DNA of 64,000 nucleotides from Thauera chlorobenzoica (GCF_001922305.1 NZ_CP018839.1:248001-312000); one strand, 5' to 3'. Shown: positions 1 through 9,500, counted from the stretch's first letter. Notes: generated by a model not told the origin, from the letters alone. Numbers and translations: made by a program.

Positions 1-198
1 GAAGCAGTTGCCGCCGGCCATGTGGTCACCGAGCTGTCGGATGCCGAGCGTGAACGCTGGCGCAAGGCGCTGCAGCCGATGATCGAGGCCTACGTCCAGA
101 AAGTGAAGAACGAAGGCGTGGACAATGCCGAGGAGATCTACCGCCTGATGCAGGAAAAGGTCGCCGCATTCCAGGCGGCGAAACAGCAAGGACGTTGA
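1..198 (+). CDS. TRAP transporter substrate-binding protein DctP, C-terminal end (partial)
   Basis: Open reading frame entering from the left edge and ending in TGA at 196-198; only the last 65 residues are visible. They form a charged amphipathic helical tail (ELSDAERERW followed by QPMIEAYVQK), typical of the C-terminus of periplasmic DctP-type solute receptors. The assignment rests mainly on the two genes that follow, which are a small (DctQ) and a large (DctM) TRAP permease in the usual P-Q-M order. The protein would bind the substrate, probably a C4-dicarboxylate or related organic acid, in the periplasm and deliver it to the membrane subunits. The substrate cannot be read from this fragment. 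Confidence 0.75.
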   Translation, partial: EAVAAGHVVTELSDAERERWRKALQPMIEAYVQKVKNEGVDNAEEIYRLMQEKVAAFQAAKQQGR

Positions 199-271
199 AG
201 TCCTGGCCCGGACCGGTCCGTGCGGCAGCCGTGCCCGGACCGGTCGCTCACCTCTGATAGGAGACAACCCG

Positions 272-760
272 GTGACTCGAGTGCATAGCCTCGCACGTTC
301 CCTCGTGACGGCCCTGGCCGCATTGGGCGTCGCCGCATACGGCGGTGCCGCGCTGGTCACGGTGGCCGATGTGATTGGACGGAACTTCGACCTGCCCGTG
401 CAAGGGGTGGTCGATCTGGTGCAGTTGCTGGTCGTCACCGGCGCCTGGCTGGTGATGCCGTTCGCGTTCATGACCGGTGCCCATGTCGGCGTGGACTTCG
501 TGGTCAAGTCCCTGCCGGGCGCGCTGAGGGCTCCGTTGCGGCTTTTCGTTGCGGCGGTCGCGCTGGCGCTGGTGGGCTTGATGCTCTGGTACGGCTTCGA
601 GACCTTCGACGTCCGTTCGGCTTACGGCGATCGCTCGCAGCAGCTCGGCATTCCGGTGGCGTGGTACTGGTACCCGCTGCTCGCCGGGCTCACCCTGTCG
701 CTGCCTGGAGTTGTGCTGGAGGTGCTTGCCACCTCGCAGAAGGGGACCCGCAATGAGTGA
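272..760 (+). CDS. TRAP transporter small permease (DctQ family)
   Basis: 162-residue integral membrane protein with four hydrophobic segments (about residues 12-35, 50-70, 90-112 and 130-150), the size and topology of the DctQ subunit of tripartite ATP-independent periplasmic transporters. It starts with GTG at 272, with a purine-rich ribosome site (GGAGA at 260-264) in front. It overlaps the start of the large permease at 753 by 8 nt, so the two subunits are probably translationally coupled. Together with the preceding DctP and following DctM it would make an ion-driven organic acid importer. Confidence 0.9.
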   Translation: MTRVHSLARSLVTALAALGVAAYGGAALVTVADVIGRNFDLPVQGVVDLVQLLVVTGAWLVMPFAFMTGAHVGVDFVVKSLPGALRAPLRLFVAAVALALVGLMLWYGFETFDVRSAYGDRSQQLGIPVAWYWYPLLAGLTLSLPGVVLEVLATSQKGTRNE

Positions 761-2054
761 TGGATTTCTCGGCCTCGCAGGTTTCGTCGCCGCGCTCGGG
801 TTGATCGCGCTCGGGATGCCGGTCGCCATCGCCATGGGGATCATCGGCGTACTCGGCTACTGGTGGCTGAACGGCTGGGCGGGCACCGCCTATATCCTTG
901 GTTCGAGCCCCTTCGAGTCGATCTTTCCTTATTCCTTCAGCGTCATTCCGCTGTTCGTGATGATGGGCGTCTTTGCCTCCCATGCGGGCTTGTCGCGCTC
1001 GCTGTTCAACGCGATCAACAGCTTCGTCGGCCATCGGCGGGGCGGGCTCGCGGTGACCACGGTCGGTGCCTGTGCCTTTTTCGGGGCGATCTGCGGCAGT
1101 TCCCTCGCTACGGTCGCGACCATCGGCCGGGTCGCATTGCCCGAGATGAAACGCGCCGGTTACGACGACTCGCTGGCCACGGCCACGGTTGCCGCCGGCG
1201 GCACCCTCGGCGTGCTCATCCCGCCGTCGGTACTGCTGGTGATCTACGGCCTGCTGACGCAGAGTTCGATCGGGCAGCTGTTCATTGCCGCGCTGATTCC
1301 GGGAATCCTCGGTGCGGTTCTGTATGCGCTCGCGATCGTGGTCCGGGTGAGGCAGAATCCCGGCCTCGCCCCGTCCTCGCCGCGCACGGGGTGGGCCGAC
1401 CGCATCCGTTATCTCGGGCAGATCTGGCCGGTGGTGGTGCTGTTCGTGACGGTGATCGGTGGCATCTATGTGGGGTTGTTCACGCCGACCGAAGCGGCTG
1501 CCGTGGGTGCGGTCGGCGCGTTCCTGCTGGCCCTGAGCTCGGGCAAGCTGAGCGCTCGGGCGCTGCGTGAGTCGGTCGCCGAGACGGCTGCCTTGACCGG
1601 GATGATCTTCTTCATCCTGATCGGCGCGGCGCTGTTCAATTTCTTTCTCGAGAACACCGGGCTGCCCCAGTTTCTGATCAGCCAGATCGAGGCTTCCGGC
1701 CTCAGCCCGCTGGCCGTGATGGTGCTGATCCTGGTTTTTTACCTGATCCTGGGCTGCTTCATGGACTCCATGTCGATGATCCTGCTGACCGTGCCGCTGC
1801 TGGCGCCGGTCGCGCTGCAACTCGATTACAGCCTGATCTGGTTCGGCATCGTCGTCGTCACGGTGGCCGAGATCGGTCTGATCACCCCGCCGATCGGCAT
1901 GAACCTTTTCGTCGTCCAGGCGGCGACGCGCGGCGTATCGTCCGGGACGGTGGTGCGTGGGATCCTGCCCTTCATCGTCGCCGACCTGTTGCGGCTGGTG
2001 CTGCTGCTCGCTTTTCCGGTCCTGGTCCTGTGGTTGCCGGGGGCAATGTCGTGA
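753..2054 (+). CDS. TRAP transporter large permease (DctM family)
   Basis: 434-residue, strongly hydrophobic protein with about 12 membrane segments, matching the DctM family in length and in the conserved glycine- and proline-rich stretches (GTLGVLIPPS near the middle, GLITPPIGMN near the C-terminus). ATG at 753 is chosen because it follows AGGGG and overlaps the dctQ stop; an in-frame ATG at 711 lies deep inside dctQ. This is the channel-forming subunit of the ion-coupled importer encoded by the three-gene operon. Confidence 0.93.
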   Translation: MSDGFLGLAGFVAALGLIALGMPVAIAMGIIGVLGYWWLNGWAGTAYILGSSPFESIFPYSFSVIPLFVMMGVFASHAGLSRSLFNAINSFVGHRRGGLAVTTVGACAFFGAICGSSLATVATIGRVALPEMKRAGYDDSLATATVAAGGTLGVLIPPSVLLVIYGLLTQSSIGQLFIAALIPGILGAVLYALAIVVRVRQNPGLAPSSPRTGWADRIRYLGQIWPVVVLFVTVIGGIYVGLFTPTEAAAVGAVGAFLLALSSGKLSARALRESVAETAALTGMIFFILIGAALFNFFLENTGLPQFLISQIEASGLSPLAVMVLILVFYLILGCFMDSMSMILLTVPLLAPVALQLDYSLIWFGIVVVTVAEIGLITPPIGMNLFVVQAATRGVSSGTVVRGILPFIVADLLRLVLLLAFPVLVLWLPGAMS

Positions 2055-2176
2055 GCGGGCGATTGCGGCCGGATGCGTACCCCAAAGCGGTCAAAAATTG
2101 AAAGGATGCCAACCGTGAGCGAAAAGAGTTCTGCCGGAGGGGCGAGACCCCCATCTCCGATTTCTCCAAGTGCCAT

Positions 2177-2656
2177 GTGGGGATTCTCAAAGAGCTGGAG
2201 GCCTTCTCCGAACTGCCGGCGCTTTTATCGGCGGCCGAGCGTGCCAGGCTGGTCGCGCAGCGGGTGGTGGAGATGTTCGGTCAGGCCGTGATCGAGCACC
2301 ATGCCGAGGAGGAGGAAGAGCTCTTCCCCGCGGTGCTGGCGAGTGCCTTGCCCGGCGAGGAGCTCGAACTCGTCAAACAGCTCGTCGGGCGGCTGGTACG
2401 GGAGCATCGCGAAGCGGAAGCCATCTGGAAGCGTCTCGCCCCCGCGGTAAAGAAAGCGGCCAAGGGCCAGAGCGTCCAGATCGATTTCGCCGAAGTCGAG
2501 CGCCTGCTGCGCAAATATGCCGAGCATGCCTCCTTCGAGGAAGCGGAATTCCTCCCCCTGTCGGAGCGGATCCTCCGGCGCAATGCGAACCACATGGCTG
2601 CGCTGGGCCTCTCGCTGCACATGCGTCACCTGCCCTTCCACACCCGCAACATCTGA
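2177..2656 (+). CDS. Hemerythrin HHE-domain protein, 5' end probably frameshifted
   Basis: 159 residues in the called frame, starting with GTG at 2177, mostly alpha-helical, with histidines and acidic residues spaced as in HHE cation-binding domains (EHHAEEEEELFP, REHREAEAIW, EHASFEEAEF). Such proteins bind a di-iron centre and are linked to oxygen or nitric oxide handling. Reading upstream in the same frame gives plausible sequence (PISDFSKCHVGILKEL) with no start codon, while a start with ribosome-site spacing (ATG 2106 or GTG 2115) sits in another frame. A one-base loss around 2138-2152, near a run of five C, would join them. The full gene is therefore probably about 2106-2656, broken here by mutation or by a sequence error. 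Confidence 0.75.
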   Translation: MGILKELEAFSELPALLSAAERARLVAQRVVEMFGQAVIEHHAEEEEELFPAVLASALPGEELELVKQLVGRLVREHREAEAIWKRLAPAVKKAAKGQSVQIDFAEVERLLRKYAEHASFEEAEFLPLSERILRRNANHMAALGLSLHMRHLPFHTRNI

Positions 2657-2681
2657 CCGGCGCGCTTCGGCGCGCGCACGC

Positions 2682-3230
2682 CTACACCCAGCCGAGCGCG
2701 CCTGCGAGCGCGCCGACGGCGATCATCCACATCGGCGCGAGGCGGGTTTTCAGGGTGACCAGGGCGGTGGCGCCGATCAGGGCAAGGGCGCCGAGGCGGT
2801 GCTCCGGCGCGCCGACGAAGGGCAGGGCGAGCAGCCAGCCAGTGGCGAACACCAGGCCGACCGTCACCGGCGCCAGCCCGGCGGTGAAGGCGCGCACGCC
2901 GGGGGTGTTGCGGCGGCTGGCGCCCCAGCGGCTGACGCCGAGCGAGAGCAGGGTCGACGGCAGCAGGATGCCGACCAGCGCGGCGGCGGCACCGATCACG
3001 CCGGCGACCTGGAAGCCCAGCACCGGCACGAACAGCACGTTCGGCCCCGGTGCGGCCTGGGCGAGGGCGATCGCGGTGGTGAAGTCGGCGTCGGCCAGCC
3101 AGCCGCGCTCGACGACGAAGTAGCGATGCATCTCCGGCGCGGTCGACATCGCGCCGCCGATCGACAGCAGCGACAGCATCAGGAAATGCAGGAACAGGTC
3201 GGCGAGATCGGCCGCGGGGAGTGCGCTCAT
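2682..3230 (-). CDS. chrA: Chromate transporter, ChrA family, second half
   Basis: 182-residue membrane protein of the CHR family with the signature of one ChrA half (GGAMSTAPEMHRYFV, then ALAQAAPGPN). The start ATG (complement of 3228-3230) overlaps the stop of the upstream half-gene by 4 nt (3227-3230), so the two short CHR proteins are translated together and probably form a heterodimer in the inner membrane. The pair is an efflux system for chromate or a similar oxyanion. The two-short-gene arrangement is a recognised form of the family and does not indicate a break. Confidence 0.88.
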   Translation of the reverse strand: MSALPAADLADLFLHFLMLSLLSIGGAMSTAPEMHRYFVVERGWLADADFTTAIALAQAAPGPNVLFVPVLGFQVAGVIGAAAALVGILLPSTLLSLGVSRWGASRRNTPGVRAFTAGLAPVTVGLVFATGWLLALPFVGAPEHRLGALALIGATALVTLKTRLAPMWMIAVGALAGALGWV

Positions 3231-3946
3231 TGCTCGGCCTCGGGCGGGGAACGGGTAGCGGTGGTGCCTGCGGCGATCGCCCCCGGGCGCTGCGGTCCGG
3301 CTCCGGGCGAGGCGGCAGCGTTGCCGGGTTGCGCTGGCGGGCCTCCGCTTTGGCGCATGATGCAGACGCGCGCCAGGCTCCAGCCGGCGAGGCCGAGGCC
3401 GATCACGATCCATGCCAGCGGCACGCGGAACACGACCACCGCGATCAGCGCGGTGAGCCCGAGCAGGGCGCACAGCCACGGCCCCATCAGGTTCTTGCGC
3501 AGGGTCAGCAGCATCTTGCACGCCATCGCCAGGATCAGCCCCGCAGCCACCGCGCCCATGCCGCGCAGCGCGCCCGCCACCGCCGGGTAGCCCGCCAGCT
3601 GCTGGTAGCCGGCGGCGGCGGCGAGCACCAGCACGAGCGGCGCGAGGAGCATCCCGGAGATGGCGGCGAGCGCGCCGCGCCAGCCGAAGAAGCGGTCGCC
3701 GACCATCAGCGACAGGTTGACGACGTTGGGCCCGGGCAGCAGCTGGGCCAGCGAGTAGGCTTCGATGAACTCGTCGCGGCCGAGCCAGCCGCGGCGGTCG
3801 ACGAGCTCGCGCTGTGCCACCGCGAGCACGCCGCCGAAACCCTGCAGGGCGAGGAGGGTGAAGGCGACGAAGAGTGCTCCTGGCGAACGCGGATGGTTGC
3901 GGGCGGCGCTGGCGGGCGGTGGCGTGACGCGGGGGACGGAAGTCAA
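3227..3946 (-). CDS. chrA: Chromate transporter, ChrA family, first half
   Basis: 239-residue protein with the N-terminal CHR motif set: FTLLALQGFGGVLAVAQREL, the FIEAYSLAQLLPGPN block, and about five membrane segments. The last 45 residues are low-complexity Ala/Gly/Pro and probably an unstructured linker. The start is uncertain: the called start is TTG (complement of 3944-3946), no ATG is available in frame, and no clear ribosome site is visible. It forms one transcription unit with the downstream half (4-nt overlap) and is convergent with the hemerythrin-like gene. Confidence 0.85.
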   Translation of the reverse strand: MTSVPRVTPPPASAARNHPRSPGALFVAFTLLALQGFGGVLAVAQRELVDRRGWLGRDEFIEAYSLAQLLPGPNVVNLSLMVGDRFFGWRGALAAISGMLLAPLVLVLAAAAGYQQLAGYPAVAGALRGMGAVAAGLILAMACKMLLTLRKNLMGPWLCALLGLTALIAVVVFRVPLAWIVIGLGLAGWSLARVCIMRQSGGPPAQPGNAAASPGAGPQRPGAIAAGTTATRSPPEAEQ

Positions 3947-4197
3947 GGCGGACTCGGACAGGCTGGCGGAAAGAACGGCGGCGGAAAAGGATGAGGTCGC
4001 GGATGCGCTCGTGCGGGCCGGGGGCCGGGGGCCGGGCGCAGGGGCGAGGCGGGCGGCCCTTCGGACCGCGTCAAAGGCACCGATTATAAGCGCTGCCCCG
4101 GCACAGGCCAGGTGCCGGCCGCCGTGTGCGGCGGGTACGGCCGCCGTGCGGAGGCTAGAATGAAGGCAGGATCCTTACTGCTGTCTTCCATTTTTGT

Positions 4198-5079
4198 ATG
4201 CGCCACACCATCTCCACCACCGAACAACTCGATATCCGCGGCCTGCAGTACAAGGTCCGGCGCTGGGGCGCGGCCGATGCGCCGCGACTGTTCCTGCTCC
4301 ATGGCTGGATGGATTCGTCGGCGACCTTCCAGTTCGTGGTCGAAGCCCTGCGCCACGACTGGCAGGTGATCGCACCCGACTGGCGCGGCTTCGGCGGCAG
4401 CACCTGGCTCGGGCGGCCGTACTGGTTTCCCGACTACTATGCCGACCTCGACGCGCTGCTGGCGCACTACGCCCCCGGCGAGCCGGTGCGCCTGGCCGGC
4501 CACAGCATGGGCGGCAACGTCGCCGGCATCTACGCCGGCCTGTACCCGGAACGGGTGAGCCAGGTGGCGATGCTCGATTTCCTCGGCCTCAGGCGCCCGC
4601 CCGACGCCGAAGCGCCGGCGTTGCTGCAGAAGTGGATCGCGGCGCAGGCCGAGCCGCCGCGACTGCGCGTCTATCCCGACCATGGCGCGCTCGCCCGCCG
4701 GCTGTGCGCGGCCAATCCGCGGCTGACGCCGGAGCGGGCGGATTTTCTCGCCCGCCATGTCGGCCGCGTGCGCGGCGACGGCCAGGTCGAGATGGGCTGC
4801 GATCCGTGGCACAAGCTGCCTTCGCCCTTTCCCTACCGGGTCGAGGACGCGATGGCGTGCTGGCGTCGGGTGCGTGCGCCGGTGCTGTTGCTGATCGGCG
4901 ACGAAGGCTTCGTGCTGGAGCGCTTCGGTGACGATCCGGCCGAACTGCAGCGGCGTGCGGCGTGTTTTGCCGACGTGCGCCAGGTCACGATTTCCGGCGC
5001 CGGGCACAACGTCCAGCACGACCAGCCCGAACAGGTTGCGGCCGCGCTGGAGTCCTTCTTCCTTCGGGAGCCGACATGA
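4198..5079 (+). CDS. Alpha/beta-fold hydrolase
   Basis: 293-residue alpha/beta hydrolase. The oxyanion-hole region is FLLHGWMDSS, the nucleophile elbow is GHSMGG (serine near residue 102), and the catalytic histidine is probably in SGAGHNVQHD near the C-terminus. There is no signal peptide, so it is cytosolic. The substrate is unknown; the family includes esterases and C-C bond hydrolases. The stop overlaps the ATG of the FIST-domain gene by 4 nt (5076-5079), so the two are cotranslated. Confidence 0.88.
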   Translation: MRHTISTTEQLDIRGLQYKVRRWGAADAPRLFLLHGWMDSSATFQFVVEALRHDWQVIAPDWRGFGGSTWLGRPYWFPDYYADLDALLAHYAPGEPVRLAGHSMGGNVAGIYAGLYPERVSQVAMLDFLGLRRPPDAEAPALLQKWIAAQAEPPRLRVYPDHGALARRLCAANPRLTPERADFLARHVGRVRGDGQVEMGCDPWHKLPSPFPYRVEDAMACWRRVRAPVLLLIGDEGFVLERFGDDPAELQRRAACFADVRQVTISGAGHNVQHDQPEQVAAALESFFLREPT

Positions 5080-6278
5080 TCCGCGCCCGCTTCGCTTCCG
5101 CCCACGCCGCGAACCCCGACTGGCACGTCGCTCTGGCCGAGGCGTTCGATGCGCTGATGCACGATGTCCATGGCGCCATCGCCCATGCCAGCGACATCGA
5201 ATACACCTTCGGCCTGTGCTACTTCACCGACCACTTCGCCGCCGCTGCCGAGGAACTGCTCGCCGAACTGCAGCGCCGCCTGCCCGGCGTCCATTGGGTG
5301 GGCACGGTCGGAGTCGGCGTCGCCGCCACCGGCGCCGAGCATTTCGACGAGCCGGCGCTGGTGCTGATGCTGGCGCCGCTGGCGCGCAACAGCTTCCGGG
5401 TGTTTTCCGGGCGCCAGCCGCTGCGCATGGACAGCGAAGGCTTCCATGCCCACACCGCGCTGGTCCACGCCGACGGGCGCACGCCCGACCTGCAGGAGCT
5501 GCTGCCCGAACTGGCCGCGCGCACCGCTTCGGGATATCTGTTCGGCGGCCTGTCGGCCTCGCGCCGGCGCGCGGTGCAGATCGCCGATGCGGTGTTCGAC
5601 GGTGGCGGCCTGTCGGGCGCGGCATTCGCCGAAGAGATCACGGTGATCTCGCGCGTCACCCAGGGCTGCCAGCCGATCGGCCCGCGCCGGCGGGTGTCGC
5701 GCGCGCAGGACAACCTCGTCGTCACCCTCGACGGCCGCCCCGCGCTCGCCTGCGCCCTGGAAGACCTCGACCTGCCGCAGGACATGGCCGCCGAGCCGAT
5801 CGCGCGCGCCCTGTCGAGCACTTTGGTCGGCCTCCACCGCCGCGCCGACGATGACATCGTCGCTCCGGCGGCGTTCGGTGCCGACATGCTGGTGCGCAAC
5901 ATCGTCGGCATGGACCCGCGTGCCCGCGTGCTGGCGATCGCCGACGAGCTCGAGACCGGCACCTGGCTCGCCTTCTGCCGCCGCGATCCGCAGGCGGCGA
6001 TGGCCGACCTGCGCCGCGCCGCGCGCGAGATCCGCGACCAGCTGCTCGACTGCGAGCAACTCGCCGCCGGCGCCGTGTATGTCAGCTGCTCGGGGCGCGG
6101 CGGCCCGCACTTTGGTGCCCCGGCGGCCGAACTGCTGGCGATCCGCGACGTGCTCGGCAATGTGCCGCTGGCGGGATTCTTCGCCGCCGGGGAAATCGCC
6201 CACAGCCGGCTCTACGGCTACACCGGGGTGCTGACGGTGTTCGCGATGGCGCGCGCGCCGGGCCAGTTCCCGCGCTGA
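5076..6278 (+). CDS. FIST N-terminal and C-terminal domain protein
   Basis: 400-residue protein with the FIST_N/FIST_C layout: an N-terminal half with GVGVAATG and TASGYLFGGLSASR, and a C-terminal half with VYVSCSGRGG and AGFFAAGEIA, typical of FIST C-terminal domains. FIST domains are thought to be sensory modules that bind small ligands such as amino acids; here no output domain is attached. ATG at 5076 is preferred over an in-frame ATG at 4962 because it overlaps the hydrolase stop (ATGA). The two genes look like an operon. Confidence 0.88.
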   Translation: MIRARFASAHAANPDWHVALAEAFDALMHDVHGAIAHASDIEYTFGLCYFTDHFAAAAEELLAELQRRLPGVHWVGTVGVGVAATGAEHFDEPALVLMLAPLARNSFRVFSGRQPLRMDSEGFHAHTALVHADGRTPDLQELLPELAARTASGYLFGGLSASRRRAVQIADAVFDGGGLSGAAFAEEITVISRVTQGCQPIGPRRRVSRAQDNLVVTLDGRPALACALEDLDLPQDMAAEPIARALSSTLVGLHRRADDDIVAPAAFGADMLVRNIVGMDPRARVLAIADELETGTWLAFCRRDPQAAMADLRRAAREIRDQLLDCEQLAAGAVYVSCSGRGGPHFGAPAAELLAIRDVLGNVPLAGFFAAGEIAHSRLYGYTGVLTVFAMARAPGQFPR

Positions 6279-6381
6279 GGGGCGGGCTGCGGGCCGGCGG
6301 TGGAGCGCGCGCCTGGCCCGCTGCTGGCGATGGCGGCGGCGGCGATGGCAGAATGCGACGCTCGACCACGGAGCCGACCCC

Positions 6382-6996
6382 ATGCCCGGAACCCTTTTCA
6401 TCGTCACCGCGCCTTCGGGCGCGGGCAAGACCACCCTGGTGCACGGACTGCTGCAGCGCGATCCGCGCGTGCAGTTGTCGATCTCCTTCACCACCCGCGC
6501 GCCGCGCCCCGGCGAACAGGATGGGCGCGAGTACCGCTTCGTCGACGTGCCCACCTTCCGCGCGCTGCGCGATCGCGGCGAATTCCTCGAGTGGGCGGAA
6601 GTGCATGGCAACTACTACGGCACCTCGAAGGCCTGGCTCAGGGAACAGATCGCCGCCGGCCGCGACACCTTGCTCGAAATCGACTGGCAGGGCGCGCAGC
6701 AGGTGCGCAAGGCCTTTCCCGGTTCGATCGGGGTGTTCGTGCTGCCGCCGTCGGTGGAGGCGCTCGAGGCGCGCCTGCGCGGACGCGGCACCGACAGCGA
6801 CGAAGTGATCAGCCGCCGCCTGCTCGGCGCGCGCGGGGAAATGCGCCATGTGGGCGAATTCGACTACGTTATAATCAACGATGAAATCGATGCCGCGCTC
6901 GATGACCTCATCGCCGTGGTGCGTGCCTCGCGCCTGCGCTACGAGTGCCAGCACCAGCGGCATCCGCAATATTTCAATTTTCTCGAACAGGACTGA
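6382..6996 (+). CDS. gmk: Guanylate kinase
   Basis: 204-residue cytosolic enzyme converting GMP and ATP to GDP and ADP. The P-loop is at residues 10-18 (APSGAGKTT), followed by [13 protein letters not shown] and EYRFVD of the GMP-binding domain, the [16 protein letters not shown] block and [14 protein letters not shown] Walker B region. Length is normal for the family. The gene stops 2 nt before rpoZ, and gmk-rpoZ-spoT is the widely conserved order in proteobacteria, linking guanine nucleotide supply to the stringent response. Confidence 0.97.
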   Translation: MPGTLFIVTAPSGAGKTTLVHGLLQRDPRVQLSISFTTRAPRPGEQDGREYRFVDVPTFRALRDRGEFLEWAEVHGNYYGTSKAWLREQIAAGRDTLLEIDWQGAQQVRKAFPGSIGVFVLPPSVEALEARLRGRGTDSDEVISRRLLGARGEMRHVGEFDYVIINDEIDAALDDLIAVVRASRLRYECQHQRHPQYFNFLEQD

Positions 6997-6998
6997 AC

Positions 6999-7214
6999 AT
7001 GGCCCGCATCACCGTCGAAGACTGCCTCAAACGCATCCCGAACCGCTTCCAGCTCACCCTGGCGGCCACCTACCGTGCCCGCCAGCTGACCATCGGCAGC
7101 ACGCCGCAGATCGAACTCGACCCCAACGACAAGGACAAGCCCACCGTGATCGCGTTGCGCGAAGTGGCGGCAGGCAAGGTCGGCCTCGAGATGCTCAATC
7201 GCGGGCAGGCCTGA
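6999..7214 (+). CDS. rpoZ: RNA polymerase omega subunit
   Basis: 71-residue protein starting [20 protein letters not shown], the typical omega N-terminus, followed by the AATYRARQL helix that contacts the beta-prime subunit. ATG at 6999 is chosen because the protein then begins exactly like omega; an upstream in-frame start lies within gmk. It helps assemble RNA polymerase and forms one of the ppGpp binding sites. It sits between gmk and spoT. Confidence 0.97.
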   Translation: MARITVEDCLKRIPNRFQLTLAATYRARQLTIGSTPQIELDPNDKDKPTVIALREVAAGKVGLEMLNRGQA

Positions 7215-7233
7215 CCCGCAGGGCGGGGCGAGC

Positions 7234-9441
7234 ATGGCGACCAGCGACGTCGGCGTCCCCCTGCCTCCTTTCCGGCCGCCGGCCTCGAGCGTCCTCGCGC
7301 TCGATTTCCAGCAGCTCAAGACCAAGCTGCTCGGCTACCTCAAGGCCGAAGACGTCGGCCGCATCGAAGCGGCCTACCATTTCGCCGCCAACGCCCATGC
7401 CGGGCAGTTCCGCATCAGCGGCGAGCCCTACGTCACCCACCCGGTGGCGGTCGCCTCGCTGGTCGCCGACTGGCGCCTCGACCCCCAGGCGCTGATCGCC
7501 GCGCTCCTCCACGACGTGATGGAGGACACCCACATCACCAAGGCGGAGATCGCCGAGCGCTTCGGCAAGGTCGCCGCCGAACTGGTCGACGGCCTGTCCA
7601 AGCTCGACAAGATCGAATTCCGCTCGCAGGAAGAGGCCCAGGCCGAGAACTTCCGCAAGATGCTGCTGGCGATGGCGAGCGATCTGCGCGTGATCCTGAT
7701 CAAGCTCGCCGACCGCCTGCACAACATGCGCACGCTGGACCACGTCCGTGCCGCCAAGCGCCGCCGCATCGCCAGCGAGACGCTGGAAATCTACGCCCCG
7801 ATCGCCAACCGCCTCGGCCTCAACGACCTCTACCGCGAGCTGCAGGAGCTGGCGTTCCGCAACAAGTATCCGCTGCGCTACGCGGTGCTGGCGAAGGCGA
7901 TCCGCGCCGCGCGCGGCAACCGCCGCGAAGTCGTCGGCCGCATCCGCCACAGCATCGAGGAGCGCCTGCCGCAATGGGGCATCTCGGCCGAGGTGCAGGG
8001 GCGCGAAAAGCACTTGTACGGCATCTACCGCAAGATGGTCGAGAAGCACCTGAGCTTCTCGCAGGTGCTCGACATCTACGGCTTTCGCGTCATCGTGCGC
8101 GACGTGCCCAGTTGCTACCTTGCCCTTGGCGCGCTGCATGCGCTGTTCAAGCCGGTGCCGGGCAAATTCAAGGACTACCTCTCGATTCCCAAGGCCAACG
8201 GCTACCAGAGCCTGCACACCACCCTGATCGGCCCCTTCGGCATGCCGGTGGAAGTGCAGGTGCGCACCCGCGAGATGCACCACATCGCCGAGAGCGGCGT
8301 CGCCTCGCACTGGCTGTACAAGGAAGACGAGAAGACCCTCACCGAACTGCAGCAGCGCACCCACTCCTGGCTCCAGTCGCTGCTCGAGCTGCAGTCCACC
8401 TCGGGCGAGGCCACCGAGTTCCTCGAGCACGTCAAGATCGACCTGTTCCCGGGCGAGGTCTACGTGTTCTCGCCCAAGGGCACGATCTTCTCGATGCCGA
8501 AGGGCTCGACCCCGGTCGATTTCGCCTACGCGGTGCATACCGACATCGGCAACCGCTGCGTCGCCTGCCGCATCAACGGCGACCTGATGCCGCTGCGCAG
8601 CGAACTGCGCAACGGCGATCAGATCGAGATCATCACCGCCGCCCACGCCAACCCCAACCCGGCCTGGCTGTCGTACGCGCGCACCGGCAAGGCGCGCTCG
8701 CAGATCCGCCACTTCATGAAGAACGCCCAGCAGGACGAGTCGGTGGCGCTCGGCGAGCGCCTGCTCAACCAGGCCCTGCGCCCGCACGGGCTCACTCTCG
8801 GCCAGGTGTCGACCTTCGCCTGGGACCGCTTCCTGCGCGACCGTGGGGTGCGCTACAAGAAGGAAATCTTCGCCGATCTCGGACTCGGCAAGCGCCTGCC
8901 GGCGATCGTCGCCCGCCGCCTCGCCGAAGTGCAGGATCTGGAATCCGGCCGTCCCGACGTGATCAAGCCCAAGCCCGCGGGGGCGATCACGATCCGCGGC
9001 TCGGAAGGCATCGCGGTGCAGCTGGCGCGCTGCTGCCGGCCGATCCCGGGCGACCCGATCATCGGCACCCTGCGCAAGGGCCAGGGGCTCGAAGTCCACA
9101 CCCACGACTGCCCCAACGTCGCCAAGCTGCGCGGCGACCGCGGGCGCTGGGTGGATGTGGACTGGGAGCGCGGCAGCGACGAGCGCCTGTTCGATGTCGC
9201 CATCCGCGTCCTCAGCCGCAACTCGCGTGGCGTGCTCGCCCGCGTCGCGAGCGCGATCGCGGAAGAGGACTGCAACATCCAGAGCGTCAGCATGGACAGC
9301 GAGCAGGGCACCTACACCGCGCTCCACTTCATCCTCCAGGTGCGTGACCGCATGCACCTGGCGAAGGTGATGCGGTCGGTCCGCCGCCAGTCCGACGTGG
9401 TGCGCATCGGCCGCGTCAAGGGCGACGGCCGCGTGGGCTGA
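7234..9441 (+). CDS. spoT: Bifunctional (p)ppGpp synthetase/hydrolase SpoT/RelA
   Basis: 735-residue stringent-response enzyme. The N-terminal HD hydrolase domain is intact (H69, HD pair at 93-94, VMEDTHIT), so ppGpp can be degraded. The synthetase domain follows (YGFRVIVRD, NGYQSLHTTLIGP), then a TGS domain (VFSPKGTIFSMPKG near 410), a zinc-finger-like region with CCRPIPGDPI, and a C-terminal ACT domain. The intact HD motif favours SpoT over the synthesis-only RelA. It begins 19 nt after rpoZ. Confidence 0.95.
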   Translation: MATSDVGVPLPPFRPPASSVLALDFQQLKTKLLGYLKAEDVGRIEAAYHFAANAHAGQFRISGEPYVTHPVAVASLVADWRLDPQALIAALLHDVMEDTHITKAEIAERFGKVAAELVDGLSKLDKIEFRSQEEAQAENFRKMLLAMASDLRVILIKLADRLHNMRTLDHVRAAKRRRIASETLEIYAPIANRLGLNDLYRELQELAFRNKYPLRYAVLAKAIRAARGNRREVVGRIRHSIEERLPQWGISAEVQGREKHLYGIYRKMVEKHLSFSQVLDIYGFRVIVRDVPSCYLALGALHALFKPVPGKFKDYLSIPKANGYQSLHTTLIGPFGMPVEVQVRTREMHHIAESGVASHWLYKEDEKTLTELQQRTHSWLQSLLELQSTSGEATEFLEHVKIDLFPGEVYVFSPKGTIFSMPKGSTPVDFAYAVHTDIGNRCVACRINGDLMPLRSELRNGDQIEIITAAHANPNPAWLSYARTGKARSQIRHFMKNAQQDESVALGERLLNQALRPHGLTLGQVSTFAWDRFLRDRGVRYKKEIFADLGLGKRLPAIVARRLAEVQDLESGRPDVIKPKPAGAITIRGSEGIAVQLARCCRPIPGDPIIGTLRKGQGLEVHTHDCPNVAKLRGDRGRWVDVDWERGSDERLFDVAIRVLSRNSRGVLARVASAIAEEDCNIQSVSMDSEQGTYTALHFILQVRDRMHLAKVMRSVRRQSDVVRIGRVKGDGRVG

Positions 9442-9500
9442 ACGCCGGCAGCGCTGGTAGAATGCCGCCCCTGTACCGATGATCCGTGGAGCGAATCCGA

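Noticed and set aside
2682..3946. Split chrA as a frameshift
   Set aside because: Two short CHR proteins with overlapping ATGA are a known arrangement, so it is not evidence of damage.
7195..9357. 720-codon open frame on the minus strand over spoT
   Set aside because: Antisense shadow of a high-GC gene; the plus strand encodes a complete, recognisable SpoT and the minus frame has low-complexity composition.
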